Assembly (NCBI RefSeq): GCF_000196895.1
Contig: NC_014299.1
Location: forward strand, 248,001 to 312,000
Origin: Halalkalicoccus jeotgali B3
GTDB taxonomy: Archaea > Halobacteriota > Halobacteria > Halobacteriales > Halalkalicoccaceae
Direction of reading: 5' to 3'
DNA: 64,000 bases
Shown: positions 8,753 to 19,029 of the stretch, in pieces
Position numbering within the stretch: the first letter of the stretch is position 1
Layout: each line of letters starts with the position of its first letter
Made by a program: the position numbers and the translations under genes
The notes under the pieces: generated by a model
Told to the model about the DNA's origin: nothing
The model's database searches: none
Seen by the model: the letters and a program-made list of their open reading frames with translations, nothing else

Positions 8753-9199
8753 CTCTGGATAGTGAAACCGTTCGTGACGCCCAGCGATAGCAACTACCGT
8801 CTACCTCTTGTCCCGATGTGCTGGACAAGTTCGTCCGCGCTCGGTAACGTTCACTCTGGATCGCTATTCGTAGACTGGGCTGTTCAGGCGCCCTCTAGGA
8901 CTATTTGGCGTTAGCAGTGAAGGGTATGGAGCGTGTGACAGGCTCCAATTAACTGAAGGTCTCCTATGGTCAAAAACACGCGCCAACCGCGGTGAAAGTG
9001 AACAGTGCGGAGCTCACCAAATGGGTTCTAAGAGGGGCTCCGGGAGTGATGGGGACACTTTCAGAAACATTCTCACTGACCGTTCAACCGTTTCTCTTTA
9101 GACGGTCTGGCACTCGTCGAGGAAATGAGACAGTGCAGTTCATTCGTCGGCAATCTCGTTGGGGTGCGTCCCAATTCAGTCACAGCGAGCGTCAAGCAC
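8753..9199. other. No gene recognised
   Basis: The promoter of the small zinc-protein pair should lie at the left end. The rest shows short open frames with no family resemblance. The right boundary is an abrupt switch into the conserved coiled-coil sequence at about 9200, which looks like a recombination junction. Confidence 0.4.
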
Positions 9200-9451
9200 A
9201 CGCCTGCTGGGCTCGTGCTCGATAGTCAGACGATCGCGAAGGTCATCACCGCCGCTGAAGGCTCGAAGCCCCACACCCAAACTGTGGCCCGCGTTATGGA
9301 TTTCCTTGAGAAGCTCGGGAAAGACGACGTCGAACAGACGAAGCGTCGCGGGAAGAAGCTCGTTGTCGTCGACGAAGAGGCGGCCGAGCGATATCACGAT
9401 CGTTGTGATCGGGATAGTGAGCACGCCCCTACGGAGAGCGTGATGTCCTAA
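9200..9451 (+). pseudogene. Coiled-coil/winged-helix gene, 3' fragment (copy B)
   Basis: Homology starts suddenly at PAGLVLDSQTIAKVITAAEG and runs to the C-terminus SEHAPTESVMS. It matches residues about 153-235 of copy A. The whole coiled coil is missing and is replaced in frame by unrelated sequence from an ATG at 9125. The retained part is the putative DNA-binding domain, so a 108-residue product starting at 9125 cannot be excluded. The 3'-flank repeat follows directly. Confidence 0.75.
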
Positions 9452-9616
9452 CAACGGGACAACAACAAGGAGCAAAGTCGAAGACGACCACCCCGGGTAA
9501 GCCCTCCTCTCCTAGTCACAACTCCGAACACCCTCTTCCCGTTATAGTAGTAGTAGAGGGAGGAGAAACGATTTCTCTGGTTCTGCCTTCGGAACCATAT
9601 CACACCACGGTGTGAT
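9452..9616 (+). repeat. 3'-flank repeat with palindrome (copy 2 of 4)
   Basis: Same order of blocks as 2122-2286: CAACGGGACAACAACAAGGA, 'cctagtcacaactccgaaca', a CCTC...GAGG hairpin around repeated TAG, then the full palindrome ATCACACCACGGTGTGAT at 9599-9616. Sequence identity with copy 1 stops right at the palindrome, which therefore marks the boundary of the repeated unit. Confidence 0.7.
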
Positions 9617-9651
9617 TGGGTTGGTTATCTCAATCAGACTCTTCATACAGT

Positions 9652-9806
9652 ACCTTGTTCAACACTATCTGAGCTTTTCATTAAGAATGAGATCGCCACC
9701 ATTTCGAAACAGATCGAAACGTCGGCGTGAATTGTCGGTCCGTTGTGCGTGTCTCATTGGTGGCTGTAAAGCTCAAATTCTTTGCCCATTCCGTATGTTG
9801 AACAAG
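9652..9806. mobile_element. 155-bp element with 13-bp terminal inverted repeats
   Basis: ACCTTGTTCAACA at 9652-9664 and its exact complement TGTTGAACAAGGT at 9794-9806 enclose 129 bp with no convincing coding sequence. Size and ends fit a MITE or an internally deleted insertion sequence. The ends differ by a base or so from the ACCTTGTGCAAC ends at 2294 and 18756, so one transposase group may have produced all of them. No flanking target duplication was made out. Confidence 0.5.
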
Positions 9807-10125
9807 GTTTTGGAGCAGGCGCTACAATCCGAGAATCACTACAGTACTCCTCGAAAGGCCGTCAAGCGAACTTCCCGACAAGCTACTGGCGAACGACAAC
9901 GGCCGGTTGGTTCGTGACCGTGTCTCTGACGATGAATCGACGGGTAGCCCACTTCTCAGAAGTAAGCAGGCGGATACGCGTAGTTGGCTTTCATCTCTTT
10001 ATTTACCATCTTCCGTAAACATATACGATAAATATCGCGATGAAAAGCGTCTAAAGTCATTTCGACGGAGTCCCAGAAATCGACGGGATTAATCCGAGAG
10101 GTGCCGACTTTGGCAACTGTCTATC

Positions 10126-10869
10126 ATGCCCAACGGTGATACAGCTCTTGTGACCGGTGGCTCGGGTGCGATCGGGCGTGCGGTTGCTCCGACGCTCGCC
10201 CGGGTGGGGTTCGATGTCACTGTCGCATACCATCGAGACGAAGCGGGAGCGAAAGCGGCTGCCGAAGCGGTCCGAGAGCACGGTCAGCGAGCGACGATCG
10301 TCCAGGCCGATATCCGCGATACCGAAGAGGCGGCTGCACTCGTCGAACAAGCAGCCACCTTAGGGCCGGTCGCCGTCGTGGTCAACGGCGCGGGGGCCGT
10401 CAATCCCGGGCCGGTTGAGGAGGCACCCGATAGCATCGGGAACGTGCTCGCAGTTAACGTGGAGGGCGCGATCAACGTCACGACACCGGCGATCAAATTG
10501 CTTCGAGAGAACGATGGAAGCGTGGTCAACATCAGCAGTGTCGCGGCGGTCCACGGTACCGTCGATACGACCTACGCGACCGCGAAAGCGGGCCTGCTAG
10601 GATTTACGAGATCGCTCGCGCGGGAAGTCGGCCCAGATGGCGTCCGCGTCAACGCCGTCGCACCCGGACCGGTAGACACCCCGATGAACGACACGATCAC
10701 CGATTCGCTCGAGGACCGTCGGTTTCGTGGCCACCACACCGTTGATACGCTCCTCGATCGGTATGAGGCGACGCCGGAGGAGGTCGCATCCGCAGTGCGG
10801 TTTCTCGCGACCCACGAGTTCATCACCGGCGAAATATTGCATGTCGACGGCGGGATGTCGCTCAGTTGA
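10126..10869 (+). CDS. SDR-family oxidoreductase (FabG-like)
   Basis: 247 residues, the usual length for a classical short-chain dehydrogenase/reductase. Visible marks: cofactor loop TGGSGAIG (10-17), NGAG in place of NNAG (87-90), catalytic Ser in NISSVAA (137/138), Tyr150 and Lys154 in YATAK, VNAVAPGPVDTPM, and the C-terminal ITGEILHVDGG. It probably reduces a carbonyl or oxidises an alcohol with NAD(P). It converges on the LuxC-like gene with a 46-bp gap. A role downstream of that acyl reductase (aldehyde to alcohol) is attractive but inferred. Confidence 0.9.
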   Translation: MPNGDTALVTGGSGAIGRAVAPTLARVGFDVTVAYHRDEAGAKAAAEAVREHGQRATIVQADIRDTEEAAALVEQAATLGPVAVVVNGAGAVNPGPVEEAPDSIGNVLAVNVEGAINVTTPAIKLLRENDGSVVNISSVAAVHGTVDTTYATAKAGLLGFTRSLAREVGPDGVRVNAVAPGPVDTPMNDTITDSLEDRRFRGHHTVDTLLDRYEATPEEVASAVRFLATHEFITGEILHVDGGMSLS

Positions 10870-10915
10870 GCACGGGCCGCCACCAATCGAACCCTACGGG
10901 CGGCTCGGGACTCGA

Positions 10916-12301
10916 TCAGCTCGGATCGTAGGTTGTCGTCCGATAGAGGAACGAGGTGAGATATGTCTCGTGTGTTTCCCGGAGATCGACGGACGCGGGG
11001 TACCGCCCGCCGTACACGTTCGCGATCGCTGGCGAGCGGACCAGCGTTCGTTCGAGGTCGTCGCTCCCGACCACGACCGCAAGGTAGGCGCCATCGGGGG
11101 GCACGACGGCGTCGGACTCGCGGTCGGTAACGCCGGCGAATTGGAATGGGAGTTCGGGGACCAGCGTATCCGTTCGAAAGACAGTCGGACGCAACCGGGC
11201 GATACCGTCTCGTTCGACGAGGTGCTGCTCGCAGTACGCAGCGGTGACGTCCTGTCCCGGAATACGCCTTATAGCGTTAGTTACCTGTTCAGCCGTATCC
11301 GGGGCGAATCCCGGAACGGTGGCCTGCTCGTCGATTAATGATCCGTATGTCGGTCCGCTCAGTTCCGTGACCCGACGGGCGAGCCGCTTGGCCAGCACGT
11401 CGCCGTTACACTCGCCCGTCGCGACGATCCGAGTGAGACAGTAGCATGCCCGTCCGGCCGAACGGAGCACGCCACGGGCGAGGGAATCTAGCTCTTGCTC
11501 CGTCGGCTCACGGGCGAGGACGGCGATGCTCTGTCCCGGCCCGTACGTCTCGACGCTCGGCTCAGTCCGAAACGACCCTACCGCGTCTTCGGTGCCGAAC
11601 GCTATCGCGTGGTCGGTCTCGCGACACACGGTCTTACCGATCGACCGATCGCCTGGGAGCACGTGGACCGCCGATTCGGGGACGCCGGCACCCCGGAGAG
11701 CGCGGGCCAGTCGAATCGCCGTCAGGGGATCACGGTCAGATGGTCGGAGGACGATCGGTATCTTCATCGCAAGCGCGAGAGCCGGCCAAGCGTACACTGC
11801 GGGATCGTTCGATGGCATCATCCCACCGAGGACCCGCACACGAGGTGTGAACGCCAACCCGACGTCGCTTTCCCGGGTGTAGGCCGGGTCGTCGTACACA
11901 TCGAGGGCGCCAGTGGGCGACTGGGCACGCAGCGACTCGGCGGCGTGTCTGAGACCGAACGCAAGCCAGTGAGCGCTCGTCCGTACCCAGCCCGCTGGCA
12001 GCCCCGTCGCCTTGACGACGCTTCGCTGGTATCGGTCGAACGGGACACAAGAGGTAGTGGAACTTGCCGCCGGCGCGCCCTCGTCGACGAACAGCTGTCC
12101 GGCGGTCGCGATCCGATCAAGCAGGGTCCCTACCGGTAGCGCCTGCAACGCGTCGAAGCCGTCCTCGCGTGCCGTCAAGACGGCGTCGTGGACGGTGACG
12201 TGGGGCGTTCGCGCCACCTCGTAGAGCGGTTCCCCACCGATCGCCTCGAAAAGCATGGTGCGAGCCGTTTCGGTCTCGCCACTGGAGACGACGGGGAGCA
12301 T
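10916..12301 (-). CDS. LuxC-like acyl reductase (aldehyde-dehydrogenase fold)
   Basis: 461 residues, close to the about 480 of LuxC-type acyl-CoA/acyl-protein reductases. Residues 155-200 carry the cofactor-binding run (LGGMMPSNDPAVYAWPALAL, then PIVLRPSDRDPLTA). The likely catalytic Cys is in SAGRACYCLTRI (Cys286 or Cys288). Family knowledge: LuxC reduces an activated acyl group to the aldehyde with NADPH, after activation by an acyl-adenylating partner. That partner type lies immediately upstream in the same operon. The pair therefore reads as a two-component carboxylic acid reductase. It is unlikely to concern bioluminescence, as no luxAB is present. The acid is unknown. Confidence 0.7.
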   Translation of the reverse strand: MLPVVSSGETETARTMLFEAIGGEPLYEVARTPHVTVHDAVLTAREDGFDALQALPVGTLLDRIATAGQLFVDEGAPAASSTTSCVPFDRYQRSVVKATGLPAGWVRTSAHWLAFGLRHAAESLRAQSPTGALDVYDDPAYTRESDVGLAFTPRVRVLGGMMPSNDPAVYAWPALALAMKIPIVLRPSDRDPLTAIRLARALRGAGVPESAVHVLPGDRSIGKTVCRETDHAIAFGTEDAVGSFRTEPSVETYGPGQSIAVLAREPTEQELDSLARGVLRSAGRACYCLTRIVATGECNGDVLAKRLARRVTELSGPTYGSLIDEQATVPGFAPDTAEQVTNAIRRIPGQDVTAAYCEQHLVERDGIARLRPTVFRTDTLVPELPFQFAGVTDRESDAVVPPDGAYLAVVVGSDDLERTLVRSPAIANVYGGRYPASVDLRETHETYLTSFLYRTTTYDPS

Positions 12302-12443
12302 CAGTGCCCGTTCACCGATCTGCGGATCCGGAATTGGGGCTGAGGGGATTTTACTGCGGCCGCGGCCGTGGTCGCGGGCGGAGCGAGACGTTTTCCCGCG
12401 GGATCAAGCCCGTATCGGTGACCAGTCGCCGGCAACGGCACCA

Positions 12444-13538
12444 TCAGTACACCCCCTCTACCGCGTTCTGTTCGGCGTCTTCTCCCGTTGCGGGCGTCCG
12501 TACCCAGTCCCAGGGGAATGGATCCGTTCCGCGGATTCGCGTGGCGACGTCACGCTCCTCGAATAGGGGGAGGAAAAATTCCTTGTTGAGCACCGTCAGT
12601 CGAACAGTCCCTCGCTCGCCGTAGTCAACGAGGCCGCCGTCATCGTCGACGATTTCGGGAACAAACTGCGGGTAACACGGGACGTAGTCCAGATGGTATC
12701 CGCGGTCCTCAGGGGCACTGATCGTGGGCGGTACCTCCGGTGCCACACCCATGAGAGTGTTACCGTACTCGCCGACGAGCGTCTGATCGGCGTACCACTT
12801 CTCCCGAAAGACGCGGTACGTGTCCCTATCGAGGGACGTTCCGCCGTGGATGATTCCGTCGATCCCCGAATTAGCTACCAGATCCCGGACCGCGGGTCGC
12901 TCGAGCAGGCGGGCCGTAGTAAACATAACGTCGATCGACTGGGAACCGAGGACGCGCTCGGCCTGTTCGAGCAGGTGATCGACGTACTCGTCGAACTCCT
13001 CGCGGGACGGACGCTCGGAGAGGCGTTTCGCCCAGCGTGGATCCATTGTGACGTGGAAGGGGAGACTACCCCATTCATGCGCGAGATGCTGGACGAAGGT
13101 CCCGGCATTGTTCGCACCGCCCGGCGGTGCGACCCCGAGGACGTTGCCCGTCGGGAACTCCCAGTGATCAAGGACCCGTGCCATCCAGCGCGCCTGCTGG
13201 CGCCAGTAATCCCGCATGAGAACCCGTTTCGGGGCGCCGGTCGTTCCGCCGGTCTCGTAAACGCGCCGCTCCCCATTGAGCGAGCGTGGTACGAACTGCT
13301 CGACGGGCAGCGTCCGGAGAACGTCCTCGTCGAACGGCTCGAAGATATCGGTGAGGTCGTCGAACCCGGTGACGCGGGCGCGAACGTCGATCCCTTGCGC
13401 CTCCTGCCAATCGAGCCAAAACGGCGTCCCGGTGTCGGGGTCAAAGTGTGTTTCGATCACCCGTCGCGTCCACTTATTGAGGGTCGTATCTACCGGTCCG
13501 TACGGGTTCATCCACGAGGTGGTTCCGGTCATAGTCAT
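12444..13538 (-). CDS. LuxE/PaaK-like acyl-adenylating enzyme
   Basis: 364 residues. The ATP-binding loop is clear: RRVYETGGTTGAPKRVLM at about 91-108, as in phenylacetate-CoA ligase and LuxE acyl-protein synthetase. Downstream blocks FTTARLLERP, IIHGGTSLDRDT, VGEYGNTLMG and the late GTVRLTVLN also follow PaaK/LuxE order. The length matches LuxE (about 370) better than PaaK (about 430). It presumably activates a carboxylic acid as acyl-AMP and passes it to the LuxC-like partner, 142 bp downstream. Its ATG overlaps the end of the symporter gene, so transport and activation are co-expressed. Confidence 0.75.
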   Translation of the reverse strand: MTMTGTTSWMNPYGPVDTTLNKWTRRVIETHFDPDTGTPFWLDWQEAQGIDVRARVTGFDDLTDIFEPFDEDVLRTLPVEQFVPRSLNGERRVYETGGTTGAPKRVLMRDYWRQQARWMARVLDHWEFPTGNVLGVAPPGGANNAGTFVQHLAHEWGSLPFHVTMDPRWAKRLSERPSREEFDEYVDHLLEQAERVLGSQSIDVMFTTARLLERPAVRDLVANSGIDGIIHGGTSLDRDTYRVFREKWYADQTLVGEYGNTLMGVAPEVPPTISAPEDRGYHLDYVPCYPQFVPEIVDDDGGLVDYGERGTVRLTVLNKEFFLPLFEERDVATRIRGTDPFPWDWVRTPATGEDAEQNAVEGVY

Positions 13539-14974
13539 GATTCGAGGAGGGCGGTGAACTCTGTCGGCTCCGGTTCTGGGGAGAGAAGCGATCCGAGAAC
13601 GAGACCGCTACATGCAAGCACGAGTGCTGGGAGGAACGGCATGAATATAAACGAGGGTGCAGAGCCGAATGTAGCCGCGAGGAAATACCCCTGGCCGAGC
13701 ACGACTGACGCGATCGCGCCGGTTGCAGTCACTCTCGACCAGTACAGCGGGGCGATGTACGCCGGTAGGAGGAGAGCGTTCCCCTGAATGAAGTATATCG
13801 CGAGGTCGATGATCGTTCCTTGCTGGGGCAGGGCAAGTGCGAGCCCCCCAATTAGCAAGCCGACGGCCGTAAGACGGCCGACCCAGGTCTCACGACGATC
13901 GCTCGCGGCCGGGGCGAGATGGGCCCGGTACAGATCATGAGATACCAATGAAGAGAGCGTCAGTACGAGGCTATCGGCGGTACTCATCATTGCAGCTAGC
14001 GCCCCACCCATGATGATACCGAAGATCCACACCGGGGTGTACTCCGCGAGCAACGCCGGGAGGATCGTATCGGGAGAGTCCAGTCCAGGCATCGTCACGA
14101 CACCCCACACCCCCAGCAGGACCGGGACTAGTGCGGCCACGATGACCATCACTGGCCACCAGATCAACAGCGATCGGAATGCCCGTTCGCCGTCGGCCGC
14201 CAGAAATCGCTGAAACATCTGTGGGTACGCGATGATCGCCATCGTATTCATCAGCAGAAACGAAACCCAGACGCCGGGCGTGAAGAATCCGAGATCGCCG
14301 CTGGGTTCGAGGTGGTTCGAGGTTTCGGCGAGCATCGCGGTCGTCCCCGCGGGCTCCAGCGTCGGAAACAAATAGAGGAAGGCGGCGACGAGCAGGACGA
14401 CCATCGCAATACCTTGAAGGACGTCTGACCAGGCGACGCTTCTGAGCCCACCCAGACCCAAATAAATAGTCGTGACAAGCGTTAGGAGGATAGCTCCCTG
14501 GGTGAACGTGATTGCTCCCTCTGTGATTGTTTCGAACAGGAGCCCTCCTCCCATCGCCTGAATGGAGAGATACGGAATCGCCCAGACAAACTGCACTCCC
14601 AAGATCAGGAGCTTCACTGTCGTGCTGTCGTACGCGTCCCCGACATATTCGGTCGGGGTGAGATACCCTCGTTGGCGGCCGATGCGCCAGACTTTCAACC
14701 CGACGAGTGCAAGCGGAATCCCGGCAAGTGCCTCAACACCTAACAGAGCGAACCACGCCATCCCGTGCTGATAGCCCCAGCCGGCACTCCCGAGGAAAAT
14801 GAAGGCGCTCATGAGTGTTGCGAACATCGTGAGAGGAAACACCACGACCCCCAACGTGTTGCCCGCGAGGAAGTACTCCGTGGGCGTCGATCCGGTGCGG
14901 ACGTAGCCAGCCCAGCCGATCGTTAGCGTCACGAGGAGATAGACGGCGATGATGCCGATGACGACGGTATTCAC
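13535..14974 (-). CDS. Sodium:solute symporter (SSS family)
   Basis: 479 residues with about 13 hydrophobic helices. The N-terminus is IGIIAVYLLVTLTIGWAGY. Typical SSS marks are the Gly-rich AGNTLGVVVFPLTMFAT, GYLTPTEYVGDAY, a GLGGLRSVAWSDVLQG segment and MMSTADSLVL in helix 8, which carries the Ser/Asp-type Na+ site. This is the panF/actP/putP superfamily, importing carboxylates or amino acids with Na+, which suits a salt-loving host. The gene overlaps its neighbours by 4 bp on both sides, between the 78-residue membrane protein and the LuxE-like ligase. The likely cargo is the acid acted on by the downstream enzymes. Confidence 0.88.
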   Translation of the reverse strand: MNTVVIGIIAVYLLVTLTIGWAGYVRTGSTPTEYFLAGNTLGVVVFPLTMFATLMSAFIFLGSAGWGYQHGMAWFALLGVEALAGIPLALVGLKVWRIGRQRGYLTPTEYVGDAYDSTTVKLLILGVQFVWAIPYLSIQAMGGGLLFETITEGAITFTQGAILLTLVTTIYLGLGGLRSVAWSDVLQGIAMVVLLVAAFLYLFPTLEPAGTTAMLAETSNHLEPSGDLGFFTPGVWVSFLLMNTMAIIAYPQMFQRFLAADGERAFRSLLIWWPVMVIVAALVPVLLGVWGVVTMPGLDSPDTILPALLAEYTPVWIFGIIMGGALAAMMSTADSLVLTLSSLVSHDLYRAHLAPAASDRRETWVGRLTAVGLLIGGLALALPQQGTIIDLAIYFIQGNALLLPAYIAPLYWSRVTATGAIASVVLGQGYFLAATFGSAPSFIFMPFLPALVLACSGLVLGSLLSPEPEPTEFTALLES

Positions 14975-15207
14975 CGTTTCTCATCCTCTACTGGTCGCCT
15001 GAGAGGCCATTCGTAGCGGACACCGGCTATCGCCGCAATGAAGGCTGCGGTAATCATGAATAGTAGTGTTGCAGCGGCCCAGAGCGGGAGCCCCCAAACG
15101 ATTGGTTCGACCGGAAGCCACACGGCTAGACTCATCAAGACGAACAGGATTCCAAACAACCACCACAGTCCGGTCTCGGAATCAACCGATATCATTTCCG
15201 CAGTCAT
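14971..15207 (-). CDS. Small two-helix membrane protein upstream of the symporter
   Basis: 78 residues with two hydrophobic stretches (about 14-34 and 40-62: LWWLFGILFVLMSLAVWL, LLFMITAAFIAAIAGV). Small DUF3311/YhdT-type proteins are commonly encoded just before SSS symporters and are thought to be accessory subunits. Size, position and a 4-bp overlap fit that pattern. First gene of the operon. Confidence 0.7.
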   Translation of the reverse strand: MTAEMISVDSETGLWWLFGILFVLMSLAVWLPVEPIVWGLPLWAAATLLFMITAAFIAAIAGVRYEWPLRRPVEDEKR

Positions 15208-15540
15208 AATCGGATAGTATTATCTGGTTATAGCGGGTTTGATTAATCTATCGAATCGGCTGTCCAGCTCTGGTATCCCCATCGGTAGGGCTGATCGTCC
15301 TGATGATGTTTTTCCTCACACCGTAGGTGACGATGGAAAACCGTACAGTCGGTGACTTCGGAGCTGCTGCGTTCACGTCTCTGCTAGGCTAACTTTCCCC
15401 CTCGGAATCCGCGTTGCAACTGGTGAGATACCCAACCTACGTGCTTTATGGGTTGAGGGAAAGATTCCGTTTTATGGCGCAACTTACCGATACCAACCGG
15501 CATCGTAGCGGTCGCAGTCCCTAGGGCGTCGATTCGGCCC
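15208..15540. other. Operon promoter region and element remains
   Basis: The left part (15208-15260) is A+T-rich and should hold the minus-strand promoter of the symporter/ligase/reductase operon. The right part runs into tnpB remains: an ATG at 15474 opens a frame that soon stops and is not the frame of the conserved TnpB body. No other gene seen. Confidence 0.4.
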
Positions 15541-16650
<1,110 letters not shown>

Positions 16651-16809
16651 GGCGGGGCAGTTGACTGCCTTCTTCGTCCACTACTAGAATACACAACGGC
16701 CGAATCAAGCATTGGATGAGCGTACACCTGCCAGGGAAGTAAGAAACCGATAACTAGACGCTGCCTATAACAGATGTGGCTTATCTATTGTCGTGTACTA
16801 GGGTGAGGC

Positions 16810-17577
16810 ATGCACGCGAAGGACAGCAAGACGATCAAGTCTCTTGAACGGTCGTTCTCCATACTAGAATATATTGTAACGAACGGTGCCAAGGGAGTAA
16901 ACGAACTCGCAGAGGAACTCGATTATTCACCGAGTACAGTTCACGCCCATCTAACGACCCTCCACCAACTCGGGTATCTCATTATGGTTGACGGGAAATA
17001 TGATCTCTCGAATCGATTTCTATATTTTGCGAGACATGGACAGAAGAGAGTAGAGGGCCTTGATCGTATCAAGACAAACGTTAGGCGATTAGCTGAGGAG
17101 ACGAATGAGCGTGTCCAGTTCATGGTCGAGGAACAGGGGCGTGGAATCTACATCGATAAAGCGGAAGGCGTCCATGGAGCGCCGAACAATACGTCCCTTG
17201 GAAAACCTCGATACCTCCATATATGCGCTTCAGGGAAAGCGATATTAGCCCATCTTCCAGAAGAGCGTCGAACCGAGATTATTGATCACTGGGGCCTCCC
17301 ACAGCAGACGGAGAATACCATTACAGACGAAAAAACACTCGCATCAGAATTGGAAACGATACGAGAAGATGGGATTGCAACGAATAACGGTGAAACCGTA
17401 GCCGGATTAATAGCTGTCGGTGCACCAATTCTATCGGTCGATGATCAAGTAATCGGGGCTATTAGTATCTCTGGGCCAGCTCATAGAATCGCGACTGATG
17501 GTGAGGTAAACGAGGAATATCGTGACAAATTACTGGGGGCGATCGAAGATATTGCACTCAATCTCAAATATACGTGA
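16810..17577 (+). CDS. IclR-family transcriptional regulator
   Basis: 255 residues, the standard IclR length. The N-terminal winged helix is at 8-70 (SLERSFSILEYIVTNGAKG, then ELAEELDYSPSTVHAHLTTL). The effector-binding GAF-like domain is at 80-250, with RYLHICASGKAILAHLPEE and VGAPILSVDDQVIGAISISG as signature blocks. IclR proteins sense small organic acids and usually regulate neighbouring catabolic genes. The symporter/ligase/reductase operon is the natural target here, with the tnpB relic inserted between. A TATA-like GCTTATCTATT precedes the start. Confidence 0.9.
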   Translation: MHAKDSKTIKSLERSFSILEYIVTNGAKGVNELAEELDYSPSTVHAHLTTLHQLGYLIMVDGKYDLSNRFLYFARHGQKRVEGLDRIKTNVRRLAEETNERVQFMVEEQGRGIYIDKAEGVHGAPNNTSLGKPRYLHICASGKAILAHLPEERRTEIIDHWGLPQQTENTITDEKTLASELETIREDGIATNNGETVAGLIAVGAPILSVDDQVIGAISISGPAHRIATDGEVNEEYRDKLLGAIEDIALNLKYT

Positions 17578-17817
17578 TCTCTATTCGCTAGTGTAATTCG
17601 GTGATAGAGAACAGCAGTAATTGGTGGCAAATCGGCGGCTCTCTAGTTACCACGAGTGCAACGGCATATTTGCTGCAATAACTGTGCCGAAGGTGTATTC
17701 GGTATTAGTGAATGCGGTAGTGAATTTGCTGGCAGTATTCGCTATTGCTACACTTATTTCAATAGTTCATACAATACATACCATTATTACCCATAGATTC
17801 GTATATTCACTCGTCAA

Positions 17818-18531
17818 ATGTCCAAGATTGCTGCGGAGACAATCCAAGAAGAAGCGAGCGTTCTCGCCTTCGATCTGTGGGATACGCTGCTCGATCGTGA
17901 ATCGACACTAATCCCTGCATTAGATGGATTGCTGACTGATCATGACTGCGATTATGATCCAGAAATCTTACTGCGACGCTATCTGGCGATGCACTTCCGA
18001 GACTCGATGATTGACTCACTGATTCCCGGGCCTCATACTCCGTTCAAGGAGATTAGCCGTCGAGCGCTCAGTTACCGGTTAGAGCAACTCGGTCTCGATG
18101 TCCCTGACGAGGAAATCCGCCGAGTCATCCGACAGTGGAAGACCCTACAACCCTATCCGGACGTAGACTCAGCTCTGGACCGCTTAGGTGACGAGTACAA
18201 ATTGGTCGGGCTTTCGAATGGTGATCCGGATATGCTCAATGCGGTACGTCCAAACTTCGAGACAGAGCTCGACGGCGTTGTATCGGTCGCTGATGCTGGC
18301 GCGTACAAACCACACCGAGCGTCGTATGATCTGTGCTGTGACGAATTCGATGTCGCACCTCACGAGGTAGTATTTGTAACTTCTCATACATTCGACCTCG
18401 TTGGTGCAAAAGCGGTCGGAATGCGCGGGGCATTCCTTAACAGGCATGAGAACCCGTATGGCGGCTGGATACACCGTCCGGATCTTATCGTTGCTGATAC
18501 CGGAGAACTGGCTGATGTGCTAACTTCTTAG
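17818..18531 (+). CDS. HAD hydrolase, (S)-2-haloacid dehalogenase type
   Basis: 237 residues. HAD motif I is AFDLWDTLLD with nucleophile Asp19. Motif II is GLSNGDPD (Ser133, Asn134). Lys164 lies in AGAYKPHRASYD. Motif III is VTSHTFDLVGAKAVGMRGAF with Asp193. The SNG plus 'fDlvGAkavGmr' arrangement is that of type II haloacid dehalogenases, which turn 2-haloacids into 2-hydroxyacids. Trp follows the nucleophile by two residues where Tyr is usual (FDLYGTL). Phosphatase activity on a small metabolite is the alternative. No operon partner; it follows the IclR gene after 240 bp. Confidence 0.85.
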   Translation: MSKIAAETIQEEASVLAFDLWDTLLDRESTLIPALDGLLTDHDCDYDPEILLRRYLAMHFRDSMIDSLIPGPHTPFKEISRRALSYRLEQLGLDVPDEEIRRVIRQWKTLQPYPDVDSALDRLGDEYKLVGLSNGDPDMLNAVRPNFETELDGVVSVADAGAYKPHRASYDLCCDEFDVAPHEVVFVTSHTFDLVGAKAVGMRGAFLNRHENPYGGWIHRPDLIVADTGELADVLTS

Positions 18532-19029
18532 GAGGAGCCGGGACTGCTTCATCTTTACCGAAGTAACTGTCTGAAGGCACTGATCGAGGTTAGCACCGCT
18601 TCAACTCCAGACAATAGATGACTCTACCGAGTGCCGACACTGTGTTTAAAGCGCGTAGTCCGGCCTACACTGGAGTGAACCATTCTTTGTAGTCATCAGT
18701 CCGACCTGCAATGATGTCGAAGAACCGAGACTGGGTGTGATTAGTCAGACAACACCTTGTGCAACATCAACCCCTTCTCGACAAATGTGTTGCACAAGCC
18801 TCGGTTTCTGAAACACTCTCGGCATACGATATACCCGCCTGATCATCGGTTCCACAATCACGAATCGGGCTCAAAGCGATTCGGGGCTCTGTGGAGATCC
18901 TCTACAGATGAACTGGGAGGACCTCCCAGCGCTCCATACAGAGGATTCAGATATCACCTTATAAAACAAATACTATATTTAGAGAGATGATTCGCCTATC
19001 ATAATCGTGTTCATATTAGTTCTGGATAT
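18532..19029. repeat. Insertion-element relics without a gene
   Basis: At 18736-18750 GTGTGATTAGTCAGACA repeats the sequence just past the palindrome at 29315-29332. It is followed at 18756-18798 by facing CTTGTGCAACA and TGTTGCACAAG ends around 21 bp. Then 'cggtttctgaaacactctcg' and 'cgcctgatcatcggt' match 38999-39060, and 'atcctctacagatgaact' at about 18896-18914 matches about 44742-44760. These are decayed ends of related insertion sequences. Nothing codes. Confidence 0.5.

Noticed and set aside
10916-13538. Reading the LuxC/LuxE-like pair as a bioluminescence operon
   Set aside because: No luciferase (luxAB) or acyl-transferase luxD gene; carboxylate reduction explains the pair better.
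11495-13787. Long plus-strand frames opposite the LuxC-like and LuxE-like genes
   Set aside because: Arg/Gly/Pro-rich translations mirror the high third-position G+C of the real minus-strand genes, which carry recognisable motifs.
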